The position numbers and the translations under genes are program-made. From Stygiobacter sp043807765 (GTDB taxonomy: Bacteria; Bacteroidota; Ignavibacteria; Ignavibacteriales; Melioribacteraceae), in contig JAZDFQ010000105.1 of assembly GCA_043807765.1 (NCBI GenBank), forward strand, positions 1 to 64,000: DNA of 64,000 nucleotides. Reading direction: 5' to 3'. Numbering within the stretch: position 1 is the stretch's first letter; the number at the start of each line of letters is the position of its first letter. The notes under the pieces were generated by a model, which was not told the DNA's origin, did not search any database, and saw nothing but the letters and a program-made list of their open reading frames with translations. Shown here one piece after another: positions 1 to 10,573 of the stretch.

Positions 1-166
1 CCACTGACAATTTTTATAATAAACGTTTTACTCTTTTTCTAATTGATGTCTTTGTGAGCACAAAAATTTATGTTCAATTGCATTGCTTTTGCTCTGAACG
101 GAATTAAAGTATTTTTTCATAATTATTCAGAATCCTATAAGATTTTTATTGAACGGATTCATTGAG

Positions 167-2062
167 TTATATTTTCCCGACAGCTTTTAATTCCACCTCA
201 AGTTTATCAACGAGTCCTTTCATATATTCTATCACGTCATAAAAAGGTTTCTTGTTTGTTAAGTCAACGCCGGCTTGTTTTAATAACTCGATAGGATAAT
301 CCTTACCGCCTGCTTTTAATAAATCGAAATATTTATTTTGCAAATTTTCTTTTAACAGCGGATTCGATTCACCGGATATTTCTTTGAAAATACTTAACGC
401 TGCCGAATAACTTGTTGCATACTGGAACAGGTAATAATATTTTATGAAAAAGTGAAGTGTGCGCGACCAACCGTATTTTTCACCTTCTTCCCGGATGATT
501 ATGTCGCCGTAATATTTCTTTTCAATATCGTCAAACAAATTGGCGAGCGTTTCTATATCAACAGGCTCATCGTTTTCTACAAGCTGATATGATTTGTACT
601 CAAATTCCGCCAACGAAGCGACACGGAAAAACTTCCGGCTGAGATTATCAATTTCTTGAGTCAGCAAATCAATTCTTTCAACGGGATCTTTGGAATTTTT
701 AACGAGATAATCCATTAAAACCAATTCATTAAAAATGGAAGCCACCTCGGCAACAAATGTCGCGTAATCTCTTGTTGCAGGCGGTTGATTTTCGTCGGCA
801 AATATTGAGTGTATTGAGTGCCCGATTTCATGAACCAGGGTAAACATATTTCCCCGTGTTCCGGCAAAGTTCATTAAAATGTATGGATGAACTTCCGGCA
901 CATCCGAAGAAAAAGCGCCGCTTCTTTTTCCAGGAACCGGAAACACATCAATACTTCCGCCGGCAAGAAATTTATCCAACCGGGAACGATATTCATCTCC
1001 AAGTTGATATAAGGCATTTTTTATAATGTCCATTGCCTGTTCGTATGAATAGGTCTTGTTATAATCAACAAGGCTAACACTTAAATCGGACTTGTAAAAT
1101 TTTTCCAATCCCAGAGCTTTTTTTCTTAGTTCCAAATATTTGTGATACGGCTGCAAGTTCGATGCTGTTACATCAATGTAATTTAAGTACACATCCTTTG
1201 GAATATTGTCGCCCGACAATACATTCTCAAGGCATGATGGGAATTTGTAGATTTGCGTCAGTCCCCAGCGCGATTGGAGTATTGATGCAAATATTTCGGC
1301 ATAGGTGTATTTGTTTTTTGTAAATGTAAGAAGATTTGCATCGGCTACTTTTTTCCGGTCGTCCTGGTTTTTGTTTGTAGTAAGAATTCTTTCCATCTCC
1401 GGCATGGATGCAGTAATTTCCTCGCCGGTAGATAATTTTACTTTTTCAAATTGAATATCGGATACCGACAATGAGTTGTAAATATACTCTCCCGCGCCGA
1501 GCGGTATGCTGAGAGTTGATATTACTCTTTGCATTTCTTCCGGCAGAATGTGTTCCTGTGTACGATAAAAATCCGAAAGGTAGTGGTTGTATTGTCGGAG
1601 ATTATCCTTTTCTTTTGTCCATGCTAAAATTTTGTTCTTATCTAATGACGCAAGTTCTGGTTCATACCAACTATAATCTTTTTCTAAAGAAACAAAAGCG
1701 CTTTGTAATTTTTGCCCGCGTTGCATCACTTCTGGGTTTCTTCCTTCAATAGAACGAAGAAGAGAAAAATATGCGTTAAGTTTGGTAGCCTTTGTCATAA
1801 TTCTATCTTTCATCTGCATCACATCAAATAAAGTTTGCGGATTCGCCCCTAACTTTCCTTTGAATTTTTGTGATGAAGAGATTAACCCTTGTAAATCAGA
1901 TAAATCCGCTTCCCAGCTTTCCCATGTTGAATAGATTTCTGAAAGATTCCACTTGTATTCCGCCGGAATATCTTTTCGTTCTTTGAACTGCACCTGCTGC
2001 GGAAATATTAGTTCACAAAAAATTATAGTAAATGTGAACAAATAAAGCACTTTCGATTTCAT
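167..2062 (-). CDS. pepF: Exported oligoendopeptidase F, peptidase M3 family
   Basis: A 631-residue M3 zinc metallopeptidase that would trim oligopeptides. The first ~22 residues form a signal peptide ending near FPQQ, so unlike the classical cytoplasmic PepF this copy is probably periplasmic or envelope-associated. The zinc site HEIGH lies near residues 412-416, and a downstream FVAEVASIFNE segment near 440 supplies the third ligand, as in the family. Length fits PepF (about 600 residues). It is the first of several exported peptidases on the same strand: M19 starts 35 bp upstream of it and M16C beyond that, suggesting a peptide-scavenging cluster. The family call is firm; location outside the cytoplasm is inferred from the N-terminus. 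Confidence 0.92.
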   Translation of the reverse strand: MKSKVLYLFTFTIIFCELIFPQQVQFKERKDIPAEYKWNLSEIYSTWESWEADLSDLQGLISSSQKFKGKLGANPQTLFDVMQMKDRIMTKATKLNAYFSLLRSIEGRNPEVMQRGQKLQSAFVSLEKDYSWYEPELASLDKNKILAWTKEKDNLRQYNHYLSDFYRTQEHILPEEMQRVISTLSIPLGAGEYIYNSLSVSDIQFEKVKLSTGEEITASMPEMERILTTNKNQDDRKKVADANLLTFTKNKYTYAEIFASILQSRWGLTQIYKFPSCLENVLSGDNIPKDVYLNYIDVTASNLQPYHKYLELRKKALGLEKFYKSDLSVSLVDYNKTYSYEQAMDIIKNALYQLGDEYRSRLDKFLAGGSIDVFPVPGKRSGAFSSDVPEVHPYILMNFAGTRGNMFTLVHEIGHSIHSIFADENQPPATRDYATFVAEVASIFNELVLMDYLVKNSKDPVERIDLLTQEIDNLSRKFFRVASLAEFEYKSYQLVENDEPVDIETLANLFDDIEKKYYGDIIIREEGEKYGWSRTLHFFIKYYYLFQYATSYSAALSIFKEISGESNPLLKENLQNKYFDLLKAGGKDYPIELLKQAGVDLTNKKPFYDVIEYMKGLVDKLEVELKAVGKI

Positions 2063-2096
2063 ATTTGTCTCCTAATATTATTTCGATAATTTTTTA

Positions 2097-3191
2097 TTAT
2101 AATTTTTTCTTTTCTACTCTCTCAATAAAATGTATGAAATTCAATCCCATTACCTTTTCAATTTCCTTTTCTTTATATCCTCGTTTGAACAAATGATAAA
2201 TAATAAGCGGAAAACCTTCTATGGTTTCAAGTTCTTTAGGTGCCATCCTACCGGAGCCGCCATAATCAGAACCAATCCCAATGAAATCAATCCCAACTTT
2301 CATTTTTAAGTAATCAATGTGATTTATCAGTTCTTCAACGCTGGCTCTTTGTAATTTCGTAGGGTCCTTAATTTTACCTCTTTGCCCTAAACATTTTTCT
2401 GAGACTTGCTCAGAGAAAAAAGTAACACAAATAATTCCCTTATTCTTCTTTAGTTTTTCAAGAGTTTCATCTTTTACATTCGATTCCTCGGCTACAACAC
2501 CATAAGCGTTTGAGTGAGATATCATTACCGGGGCTTTCGATATATCAATAACTTTAGAGCGGATTATTTCGGGAAGATGTGTTACATCGCAAGCAATACC
2601 AAGTCTGTTACATTCTTTAACTACGTTTTTTCCATAAGAGGTTAGTTCACTGTTAGTGTATATTGAATCTTTACCCGCATTTACCAAACATATTTTTCTA
2701 ACTCCTTTATCATAATAGTCTTTGATCAATGAAACATTTCCATCCAATGCACCTTCAAAGGATTCTAGACCAATCATTAGCCCAATTTCATTTTCTTTTT
2801 TTCCCCCTTTGAAATCCTTGAATGAGCATATGAGTCTACCCTTCAATGAATCACTTTTTAAGGAGCTGGTGATAATGGAAATATCATTTATAATTTTTTC
2901 GTATGGAGTACCTCCCCCCATAGGCAGTAAAGGTAAGCATTGCACTAATCCAGCAACGCAGTTCTTTTTCAGCATCGGAAAAGTAATTTGCTTTGGCCAA
3001 ATCTTAGATTTCGGTTTGAATAAATCGTGGCTGTGGCAATCAACAACAAGGAGTTTTCTGGATAACATGTTTGCCCTAGCCCAGTTTTTATCATCTAGTA
3101 GGTTAGTACCTATATTGTTCTGAGCAGATACATATTGGATGCAAAGTATGAACAGAACAAGAATTATTATAGCCTTACGGTTATGCAACAT
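2097..3191 (-). CDS. Exported membrane dipeptidase, peptidase M19 family
   Basis: A 364-residue renal-dipeptidase-type enzyme (M19) that hydrolyses dipeptides with a binuclear zinc centre. After a signal peptide (about residues 1-23) come the metal-site landmarks: DCHSHD near 51-56, a GLESFEG segment carrying the bridging acid, ISHSNAYGV with a zinc histidine, and GIGSDYGGSG with the catalytic aspartate. Length matches the family. It precedes pepF with only 35 bp between them, so the two are probably co-transcribed, with M19 removing the dipeptides left by the oligopeptidase. I see nothing broken. The exact dipeptide preference cannot be read from the sequence. Confidence 0.9.
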   Translation of the reverse strand: MLHNRKAIIILVLFILCIQYVSAQNNIGTNLLDDKNWARANMLSRKLLVVDCHSHDLFKPKSKIWPKQITFPMLKKNCVAGLVQCLPLLPMGGGTPYEKIINDISIITSSLKSDSLKGRLICSFKDFKGGKKENEIGLMIGLESFEGALDGNVSLIKDYYDKGVRKICLVNAGKDSIYTNSELTSYGKNVVKECNRLGIACDVTHLPEIIRSKVIDISKAPVMISHSNAYGVVAEESNVKDETLEKLKKNKGIICVTFFSEQVSEKCLGQRGKIKDPTKLQRASVEELINHIDYLKMKVGIDFIGIGSDYGGSGRMAPKELETIEGFPLIIYHLFKRGYKEKEIEKVMGLNFIHFIERVEKKKL

Positions 3192-3256
3192 GAATCTCTC
3201 CTATTAATTCCAACTTGTTTTTGCGTTTAAATTCATTCCAGTTTTGTTTTACCGCA

Positions 3257-3288
3257 CCCCGCTATTAGCTTTCATGAAAACAGCGGGG
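3257..3288 (-). terminator. Stem-loop terminator after the M16C gene
   Basis: Perfect 7-bp arms CCCCGCT (3257-3263) and AGCGGGG (3282-3288) enclose a loop that holds a further TTTCATGAAA palindrome. It lies just past the M16C stop codon at 3317 and before the start of the M19 gene, the right place for an intrinsic terminator of the M16C unit reading on the minus strand. The U tract after the stem is weak, so the call is moderate. Confidence 0.6.
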
Positions 3289-3316
3289 TTATTAAAACCA
3301 ATTATAGCTTTCGCGT

Positions 3317-4252
3317 TTACTCGGTTATCTTTGTTACTCTGTCAAACAAATCTTTGCTTTCTTTTACTTTATCTTCACTGCCGTAAACACAGTAATTTTT
3401 TTGTGCCACTACATCAGCCACAAGTTTTTGCATCTTGTTAATGTCAAATACTGTTGTGGCTAATACTTCGTCTCTCTCTTTTTGAAGATCAGCTTTGCTT
3501 GTCTTCTCGATTAAATATTTAAATGCACGAATTCCCTCTTGCTGAGGTGTAAGCGGCAAATCCATTTTTGCGATTGTACCGATAATATAACGGGTCATAT
3601 CTGTTTCACTTGCGTTGAAGTTTTTTACATAATCAACCGAGCCGGCATAAGCATCGAGAGTATTCTTCAAGTTCGGATCGCGGTATGAAGCGAATACAAA
3701 TTGTCCGTTCGCTGAGATTGAACAAAATCCGCCGTAAGCTCCGCCCATCACTCTAATTTGATTATGAAGCCAGTCCTTGGAAAGTATTTGATTTAACACA
3801 CGCAGTTTGCCCGAATATTCATATCCAAGTTTTTTGTAATCATAGCCTTGAAGAACATATTGCACTTTTGAAGCAGTTAAAAATCCCTCGTTCTTCTTTT
3901 CAAGTTTAACATCCCAATCCATATATTTTACTTCTCCCGTTACAGGCAGAGTAAGATTAGCAAATACACTGTTATATTTTTCGTAATCTTGTTTTGTGCA
4001 AGTAACAAACGGCAGCATATTTTTCTTGTTGAAGATTAGTCCTGCTGTTTTTTTAAGGTTGGCTATTATCATATCGGCATTGTTATCGAAATCTTTCAAT
4101 AGTTTCGAGATAAACCAATAGTATTCAATACCGCTATCTAATTCAGTTAACATTCCTTCATTGCTATAGTATGATTTTGCCCTCATCGCGGCATAACTAA
4201 AACCATTAGACTTGATATTATCCCCAAGTCTGGACTGAAGTCTGCCAAGCAA
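3317..4252 (-). pseudogene. M16C peptidase, C-terminal part (after frameshift)
   Basis: The last ~310 residues of the presequence-protease-like M16C protein whose N-terminal part lies at 4218-6302. The reading frame changes within a short A/T run near 4268: reading through there gives KERIKYLLGRLQSRLGDN, which joins the two halves smoothly. This half carries the inactive C-terminal M16 repeats that close the PreP chamber (AYGGFCSISANGQFVFASYRD and the following helices). No start codon or ribosome site of its own is apparent, so it should not be read as a separate gene. Either the gene is a recent pseudogene or the reference has a one-base error in the run. Confidence 0.75.
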
Positions 4253-6302
4253 GTATTTTATTCTTTCTTTTATCGTCGTATTTTGATGTAGTTAAAATCT
4301 CGCCGACAAGTTCAACCATTTTATCAAGCTTATCACTCATCGCTTTCGATTCAACAACATATTTTGCTATAAAGTCTTTATCATTACGTTTTTCAAAAAA
4401 CAAGCTATTAACCGAACTGAATCCGCCAAGATATATATTCAAAGTTTTTTCCAATTCGTCGTATGAATAATTTTTCGTGTCAAGGTTACCGAGAAATTCA
4501 TTTAGCATCGACGCATACGGAGTTAGTTCATGTGGCAGTACGCGCAAATCAAAATACAATTGTGAATAAACCACATTGTTTGTAACCTTTTCATAAAATA
4601 CTGACGGAAGACCACCAAGTTTTGTTTGCTTAGCTTCTAACCATGAGGCTTTAGGATTTACATCTTTCAAAGTAAGCAGCGGAATTGTTGCAACAGCTTC
4701 CGGTGAATCTTCCTCTTTTTGATATGAAATCAATTCATTTGTTTCTTTTATTATCGTTTCAATTTCATTATCAGAAAGTTTTTCTTTATAAGACTTCAAC
4801 TCATTTTCCACTTCTGTATTTCGCTTTGATTCAAGACCCGGTTCGGGTTTAAGGAGAAGCAGCAGAGCATGATTATTTTCGAGCATATATTTTTTTATTA
4901 TTGATTCGAGATAACCATTCTTTAGTTCTTCTTTCAGTTCGGTAATTGTCTTTTCATATTCAAGTTTAAGGAAGGGATTGTCGGCATACATCCATCCGCC
5001 TGCAGCAAGAGTTCCAAATGTCATTCCCAATTGCGGATCGTTTAATTCGCGAATCTGAAATTCAAACCTATTTATAAATCCTTCAACTGCTTTTTTATCG
5101 AGTCCGTTTTTAACTGCATTTTCCAATTCACGAAAAATAATTTTCTTAAACTCATCTTTATCATCTGGATCTGCATTTAGAACTCCAATTGTAAATGTAT
5201 TTTGTTGAAGGTTGGTAACATCCACATTCACATCCATTCCAATTTTTGCATCTTTCAATGCTTTACGGATTGGAGCGGATTCCTGAGCAACCAGAATATC
5301 CGAAATAGCATAAAGAGCATATAACAACTTTTGATCTTTACCGGATCCGGTTACAAAATTCATTGTTAAAAAAGATTGATTTTCAGTAGAGCCGTTTTCA
5401 ACAGTTGAATATGCTGCCGTTACTTCCTTTAGTTTGTCAAATGGTTTTTGATTGGGGAATATTACTTTGAAATTAGATTGAGAATAATTTTTAAGATACT
5501 CTTCATCAATAAATTTAAGTTCTTTGCCTAAGTCGGCATCGCCATAAAGACAAATAAGACTATTTGAAGGATGATAATATTTACGGTGATAGTTTTTAAA
5601 TTCCTCTACAGTTAATTTAGGAATAGCCGAGGGATAGCCACCGGCAGTAAAGCGATACATATTATCGGGAAATAAATTTTTGTAGATCTGATAAAACAGT
5701 TCCCGGTTGGGATCGGAATAAGCGCCCTTCATTTCATTATAAACTACTCCTTTATAAACAAGCGGTTCGTCTTTACCGGTAAGTTCATAATGCCATCCTT
5801 CCTGCCTTAAAATACGTGGATCAGAATAAAACAAAGGATTGAAAACCGCATCGAGATAAACATCCATCAAATTGAAGTAATCTTTATCGTTCATGCTGGC
5901 AAGCGGATAGTATGTACGGTCGTTGCCGGTGAACGCATTGATAAACGTATTGAGTGAACCTTTCGATAAAACATCGAACGGGCTTTTAACCGGGAATTTT
6001 TTTGAACCGTTCAAAACGGAATGTTCCATAATATGCGGAGTGCCTGCATCCGATTCGGGATCGGTTTTAAAAGTTATCATAAAAGATTTGTTTGCATCTT
6101 TTGAAGCTATCTTAAATAAGTGGGCGCCGCTTTTTGCATGTTCAAAAAACAAACATTCACCGTCAACTTCCTTTACATACTTCTTTTGCAATAATTTAAA
6201 ACCGTGATATGTTTTTCCTGTCTCAAAGGATTGTGAAAACAGCGATACGTTCATTAGGGACATGAACAGAATACCGAATAAAATATTGGTTAGTAATTTC
6301 AT
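4218..6302 (-). pseudogene. M16C zinc protease (PreP-like), N-terminal part
   Basis: A peptidase of the M16C (presequence protease, insulinase superfamily) type that degrades peptides inside a closed chamber. A signal peptide covers about residues 1-23. The inverted zinc motif HxxEH is seen as HIMEH at residues 90-94, and the downstream glutamate region follows (YNEMKGAYSDPNRELFYQ). The intact family protein is about 970-1000 residues; this frame stops after 694 and the remaining ~310 residues continue in another frame at 3317-4252. All catalytic residues are in this half. Upstream and downstream neighbours are other exported peptidases, so a joint role in peptide breakdown is likely if the protein is made. 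Confidence 0.85.
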
Positions 6303-6390
6303 TAGAACCTCATATTAATTAGAAAATGCATACATCTTTTTACTTTAATTATTTCATGATAACAGAAAAACTCTTCCATGAATCTCTTTT

Positions 6391-8565
6391 TCAATTCCGC
6401 CACAGATATGAAAGCTTCAAAAAGAATCCTCTTTGTGTTTCCATGAATCGATTGCTTTCAATATAGTTTTCATCACTCCATTTAGTTTTTTCATAGAATG
6501 AACCGTAACCGATATGGAAAACTGTACCCGGTATATATGTGAACGAAGCAAGGAAATCTGTAAGTATCTGTCTTCTGTACCGGTTGTACTCAACTATTCC
6601 ACGAAACATTAAATACCGGTTGAATTGATATGAAAGTTTGGTTCTGTAAAGAGGATATTCAAAAATCTTTTGATTATCTGAATTGCGGAATAAATCGATA
6701 AAGACAATATCAAAATCCGCTTCTAAATTATCCAAAGGAAGAAAACCCGTATTAATTGATATACGGTTGCTCTTGCCCTGGAATGGACTATTTGAATAAT
6801 ATATTGCCGCTATTCTTCTATAAAGAAATCCAAAATAAAATTGTTTTAACAGCCAGCCGCCGCCGGCAATGTGAAACCCACCCGTGTTGAATTTTTGATT
6901 CAAAAAGATTTCGGTGGAGTAAGAATATTTCACTTTTACATTCATATCTCCAGGTAGAATTGCGGTAATTGAAGTGTAATTATTCGTTTCCCAAGTATTG
7001 CTGAATTTATCTTTTGTTTGAGCCGAAAAGACATCCCAATCGAGTCGTCTGAAAATTTTTGAGTCGGGATAAAATTTTGGTTTTACATATCCCGTTGCGC
7101 TAAGAATATTTGTTCGAGTAATATACCCGGCGTCTGTATTAAAATTTTCTGAGATATCTTTATATGTAAACGCATATTCTAAATCGCGTGTTTGACTTAG
7201 ATAATTCAATCCGATTGCATATTCACTTTTGGGTTTGGATTCTTCTCCGGATTTAGTAGATGAAATCAAACCATTGAATTCAAGCGCACCCGCTTGGCTT
7301 AAACGGATTCTTCCATCAAATCCGGCAAGCCGGTTGTATGTGTTTTTCAATTCTCTATCGGTGAATATTGCACCAATAAAACTGTCATCGCTGAATGATT
7401 TTTTTAATCGTATAATTCCAAAGTGTGCATATTTATCAGTGGTCAAAAGTTTTCTGTCTTGCAAATCATCAAGAGCGTAAATTGAAGCGATTGATAAACC
7501 ACTACTTAACTTCCCAGTAAATTTTAAACCAGTGATTGGATTCACAATAGCTCTTGTATGCACAAGCGATTTCACCGGATCGACTTCGGAAACTGAAGTT
7601 GCTGCAATTTTGAATATCTCGTTTCCTTCTAAAAAGAAAGGACGCTTTTCGGGGTAGAATAAATCGTACCGAAGATTAACATCAACTTGTCCAGCATCGG
7701 CTTCAATTTGGCTGAAGTCAGGATTGTAAGTTCCATCCAATGTTAGATCGGAAGTGATTCCATACTTTCCGGTTAAGCTTAGCTCGCCACGGTTTTCAAC
7801 CGAAGTTAAGCTACCGTTATTATGCTCAGACTTAAAACTATAAGTGAATGCGGGTAATAATTCGAAGACAGTTGGACTTTCTAAATCGTAATAGGTGATT
7901 TCTTTCAATTGGCTGTAAACGGCATATCCTTTTGCTGGATCGAATGCAGGATAAGAACTGTGTTCGGAATAACGCGAGATTCTTCTTTCAAAATAACCCG
8001 CCATAATATTTGGGTTAGCTCCGGAGTAACGAATACTTTTTAAAGGAATACACAGCTCAACCGTGTAACCATCTTCATCTATTTTACCGGCGCTGTACCA
8101 AACCAAATCAACACTAAAATCTTCATTCTCCACACTGCTTGGAACCCGGCTATCCATTTGAATACCAAGAGGATTCACATAAAATGTGTAAAGTGATTGT
8201 TGGTCGTTGTATGAATCGAGGTTGAAACAAACCCAATCATCCTGAAATATATTATCCCGCGTAGTCAATGTTGCTTTTATTTTTGCCGGCTCACTGTCGT
8301 AACACCGGTAAGCTAGATAGAGGTTGCGGCTGTCGTAGGACATATATGCGATTGTTTTTTCAGAAGCATCTTTGCCGAAATCCGGCACGTAAGTTTTGAA
8401 TCCGGTTACCGAAACAGCATCTTTCCAAATTTGGTCATCAAGTTTGCCATCAATTATTGGAGGAGTTTCAGTTTTCTTAGGTTGAAGTGATTCTCCGGCG
8501 AATATTTTACCGGCCACAATAATTTGAAGAATTATCAGCGATAATTTTAGTAATGATGCTCTCAA
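6391..8565 (-). CDS. DUF5916 outer-membrane protein with CBM9-like N-domain
   Basis: About 724 residues, beginning with a signal peptide, then a CBM9-like beta-sandwich of the type found in DUF5916 proteins (PPIIDGKLDDQIWKDA near the N-terminus), then a long beta-rich region with repeated aromatic-ended strands typical of an outer-membrane barrel. I place the start at a TTG at 8565, because AAGGAG lies 7 bases upstream of it and the signal peptide begins there; an ATG exists 17 codons earlier, but that stretch comes from a dispersed repeat (8587-8614). The function of DUF5916 proteins is not settled. The neighbouring peptidases hint at a role in nutrient capture, but this is only context. Confidence 0.75.
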   Translation of the reverse strand: MRASLLKLSLIILQIIVAGKIFAGESLQPKKTETPPIIDGKLDDQIWKDAVSVTGFKTYVPDFGKDASEKTIAYMSYDSRNLYLAYRCYDSEPAKIKATLTTRDNIFQDDWVCFNLDSYNDQQSLYTFYVNPLGIQMDSRVPSSVENEDFSVDLVWYSAGKIDEDGYTVELCIPLKSIRYSGANPNIMAGYFERRISRYSEHSSYPAFDPAKGYAVYSQLKEITYYDLESPTVFELLPAFTYSFKSEHNNGSLTSVENRGELSLTGKYGITSDLTLDGTYNPDFSQIEADAGQVDVNLRYDLFYPEKRPFFLEGNEIFKIAATSVSEVDPVKSLVHTRAIVNPITGLKFTGKLSSGLSIASIYALDDLQDRKLLTTDKYAHFGIIRLKKSFSDDSFIGAIFTDRELKNTYNRLAGFDGRIRLSQAGALEFNGLISSTKSGEESKPKSEYAIGLNYLSQTRDLEYAFTYKDISENFNTDAGYITRTNILSATGYVKPKFYPDSKIFRRLDWDVFSAQTKDKFSNTWETNNYTSITAILPGDMNVKVKYSYSTEIFLNQKFNTGGFHIAGGGWLLKQFYFGFLYRRIAAIYYSNSPFQGKSNRISINTGFLPLDNLEADFDIVFIDLFRNSDNQKIFEYPLYRTKLSYQFNRYLMFRGIVEYNRYRRQILTDFLASFTYIPGTVFHIGYGSFYEKTKWSDENYIESNRFMETQRGFFLKLSYLWRN

Positions 8566-8586
8566 AAGTTTTCTCCTTTTTTTGTA

Positions 8587-8614
8587 ATCCTTTGTGTCTT
8601 GGCGCCTTGGTAGC
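8587..8614. repeat. Dispersed repeat fragment (CTTTGTGTCTTGG type)
   Basis: The string CTTTGTGTCTTGGCGCCTTGG just upstream of the DUF5916 start belongs by appearance to the degenerate repeat family also seen at 12047-12078, 24301-24346 and 43322-43367. Only the general pattern is shared, so membership is tentative. It creates a spurious upstream ATG for the DUF5916 gene. Confidence 0.4.
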
Positions 8615-8658
8615 AATTGATTTTAGCCACTCAGTCTTAAAAGCATGAAGTGAAAAGT

Positions 8659-10470
8659 TTATAAATTTTTCATCCATGCATTCCTTAGATTCATTTGAGA
8701 AGTAGATAGATTTTCGTTAATCTCGAATACATGACGACGCATAATTCGCTTCATAATCCCATCGAGTAAAATTTCTTTACCATCTCTTTTTACTTTTATT
8801 TGGAAATGATCTCCGATTTTCATTTTCTCTTTTTTAGCTAGAACGCTTCTGATATTTTCCATTGTTAATTTCACACCAAATAATTCAAGAATTACATCAT
8901 CTTCGTATAAGCCGTACTCGCTTCCGTTAGTAATACCTTTCGCAATTATTTCCTGGTTTTCATTCATTCCAAGATTGCTTCCCATTGAAGGTTTGTCGGA
9001 TTCGGAAACTTTTTCGTAAAGGTATTCTATCCCCACCTTACCAAAGAATTCAGTTAATGGAAGCGGCTCAGTTCCGCAGATATAATCATCTATAAAATCT
9101 TCAATTTCGGGATAGGTTTTGTTCACAATAATTTTGAAGAACTCGTCATCCATGAATGATTTACTCTGCCCATACTCTTTTACTAATTCCATGAGTAGAT
9201 CCCGCAGTCCTTTCTTCCCTTGCGATAATTCCAACAATCTTATATCTAATAAGCTTGCTGTTATTGCACCACGGTTATAAAAATTAATAAACGCTTTTCT
9301 TCCCTTATCGGTATAAGATTCCAAACTCATATCGCAGAGACTGTAATCTTTTTCATACGAATCACTTGTTCTGAGGTAATCTGTGAGCTTTTGTAAATAT
9401 TTTGGAAGAGTTTTATAACCGCTCCGTACTTGGGCAATTGTACTGCCCCATTCAGTTACACCTTCGTAAAACCATAAATGTCTTGAAGGTTCTGGAGAAA
9501 CAAAATTGAATTTATGAATTAGCTCGCTATGAGCGTTTAATGGTGTAAGTATGTGAAGGAACTCGTGAACCATTACATCCTTGATCATATTTAGTTCACG
9601 TTTTTCCGATGGGAGATAGTATAACGAACTCTGATTATGTTCCAAAGCTCCACCAGCTAATTGACCTTGAATCATCCGAATGCTGTCTGGAATAAGGCAC
9701 ATTAGAAATGTGTAATTAGAAACTGGAGAGTAGCCAATGTATTTACTTGCAGATTGCAAAAGAGTATCAACAGTAGTAATAAGATTTGAAGCGCTGAATT
9801 CGGGATCTGGTGAGTAGATAAATAGATCAACTACAATCTCATTTACTTTTGTTGATGCTTTTGTGAGATTTCCAATTAGCAATGGTGAATCTGCTAATTT
9901 ATCATAACTTTCTGCAAAATATGTTTTGTTGCCAGACTTAGTAAGTGCTGTTCCTGCCGTCCATTTATCATCATATTTTAATTCAAGAGTGATTGGATAT
10001 TGCTGGGCTCCATCGAAGTATCCAAGAATTCCAAAAGTATTGAAAATTACAAATTCCTCTTCCAAAGCTGTTCCATTCATCGAAGCAATTTTAGGATTGT
10101 CTAATCTGCTATCGTAAGTATCTTCAATATCGTAGCTTATTTTATAGACTACCTCGGGCTTTTGTATTTTCCATTGGTTTGTATTTATGTTTTCAACCGG
10201 AATTACGCTGCCGGTTTTTGAATACGCTTTGAAATTTTTAACATATCGTCCGAAATTGATATTTCCATAAATTCCTGGTGCGGTAGCCGGAAAATTGAAA
10301 AATCCGCTCCAAGCTTTGGCATCTTCCGTATAAACTGACACATGAAATAAATCGGCTACTTTGTCTGTAATGTCAACGGTGTAATTAATAGTTTTTGTAG
10401 ATGGCTGAGCGCCTAAAAATGCATAAAAAATGATAATGAAAATAACTAAAGCAAAGCGGCGTAAGTTCAT
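8659..10470 (-). CDS. Exported M61 family peptidase with C-terminal PDZ domain
   Basis: A 603-residue glycyl-aminopeptidase-type M61 protease. Signal peptide about 1-21; an N-terminal beta-sandwich; the zinc motif HEFLH near residue 299, followed by WFYEGVTEW near 330, which carries the third zinc ligand; then a helical domain; then a PDZ-like domain (roughly 480-575) with the segment GLYEDDVILELFGVKL. This arrangement matches bacterial M61 enzymes. It is divergent from the LuxR-type gene that starts about 100-170 bp away, and a dyad element (10554-10573) sits in the shared upstream region. Substrate unknown; members prefer N-terminal Gly or Ala. Confidence 0.88.
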   Translation of the reverse strand: MNLRRFALVIFIIIFYAFLGAQPSTKTINYTVDITDKVADLFHVSVYTEDAKAWSGFFNFPATAPGIYGNINFGRYVKNFKAYSKTGSVIPVENINTNQWKIQKPEVVYKISYDIEDTYDSRLDNPKIASMNGTALEEEFVIFNTFGILGYFDGAQQYPITLELKYDDKWTAGTALTKSGNKTYFAESYDKLADSPLLIGNLTKASTKVNEIVVDLFIYSPDPEFSASNLITTVDTLLQSASKYIGYSPVSNYTFLMCLIPDSIRMIQGQLAGGALEHNQSSLYYLPSEKRELNMIKDVMVHEFLHILTPLNAHSELIHKFNFVSPEPSRHLWFYEGVTEWGSTIAQVRSGYKTLPKYLQKLTDYLRTSDSYEKDYSLCDMSLESYTDKGRKAFINFYNRGAITASLLDIRLLELSQGKKGLRDLLMELVKEYGQSKSFMDDEFFKIIVNKTYPEIEDFIDDYICGTEPLPLTEFFGKVGIEYLYEKVSESDKPSMGSNLGMNENQEIIAKGITNGSEYGLYEDDVILELFGVKLTMENIRSVLAKKEKMKIGDHFQIKVKRDGKEILLDGIMKRIMRRHVFEINENLSTSQMNLRNAWMKNL

Positions 10471-10553
10471 TATAATACCCTTTAGAAAGTTTGGATTAAA
10501 TTGTTTTTACGTATTTTTTGACGGGAAAAATGAGAGAAAGGTTAGTTTTTTTG

Positions 10554-10573
10554 AATGAGAAATCATTCTCATT
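10554..10573. promoter_or_regulatory. Dyad operator candidate in divergent promoter region
   Basis: Inverted arms AATGAGAA (10554-10561) and TTCTCATT (10566-10573) with a 4-bp centre lie between the divergent M61 and LuxR-type genes. The short centre and placement suit a dimeric repressor or activator site, possibly autoregulation by the adjacent LuxR-family protein. Sequence-based suggestion only. Confidence 0.4.

Noticed and set aside
2722..3123. Plus-strand frame opposite the M19 gene
   Set aside because: A shadow of the M19 peptidase; its composition follows the opposite strand and no domain is visible. The other frames opposite large genes were dropped for the same reason.
8566..8616. 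Upstream ATG extension of the DUF5916 gene
   Set aside because: The extra 17 codons come from a dispersed repeat, contain no signal peptide start and no ribosome site; AAGGAG stands 7 bases before the TTG at 8565.
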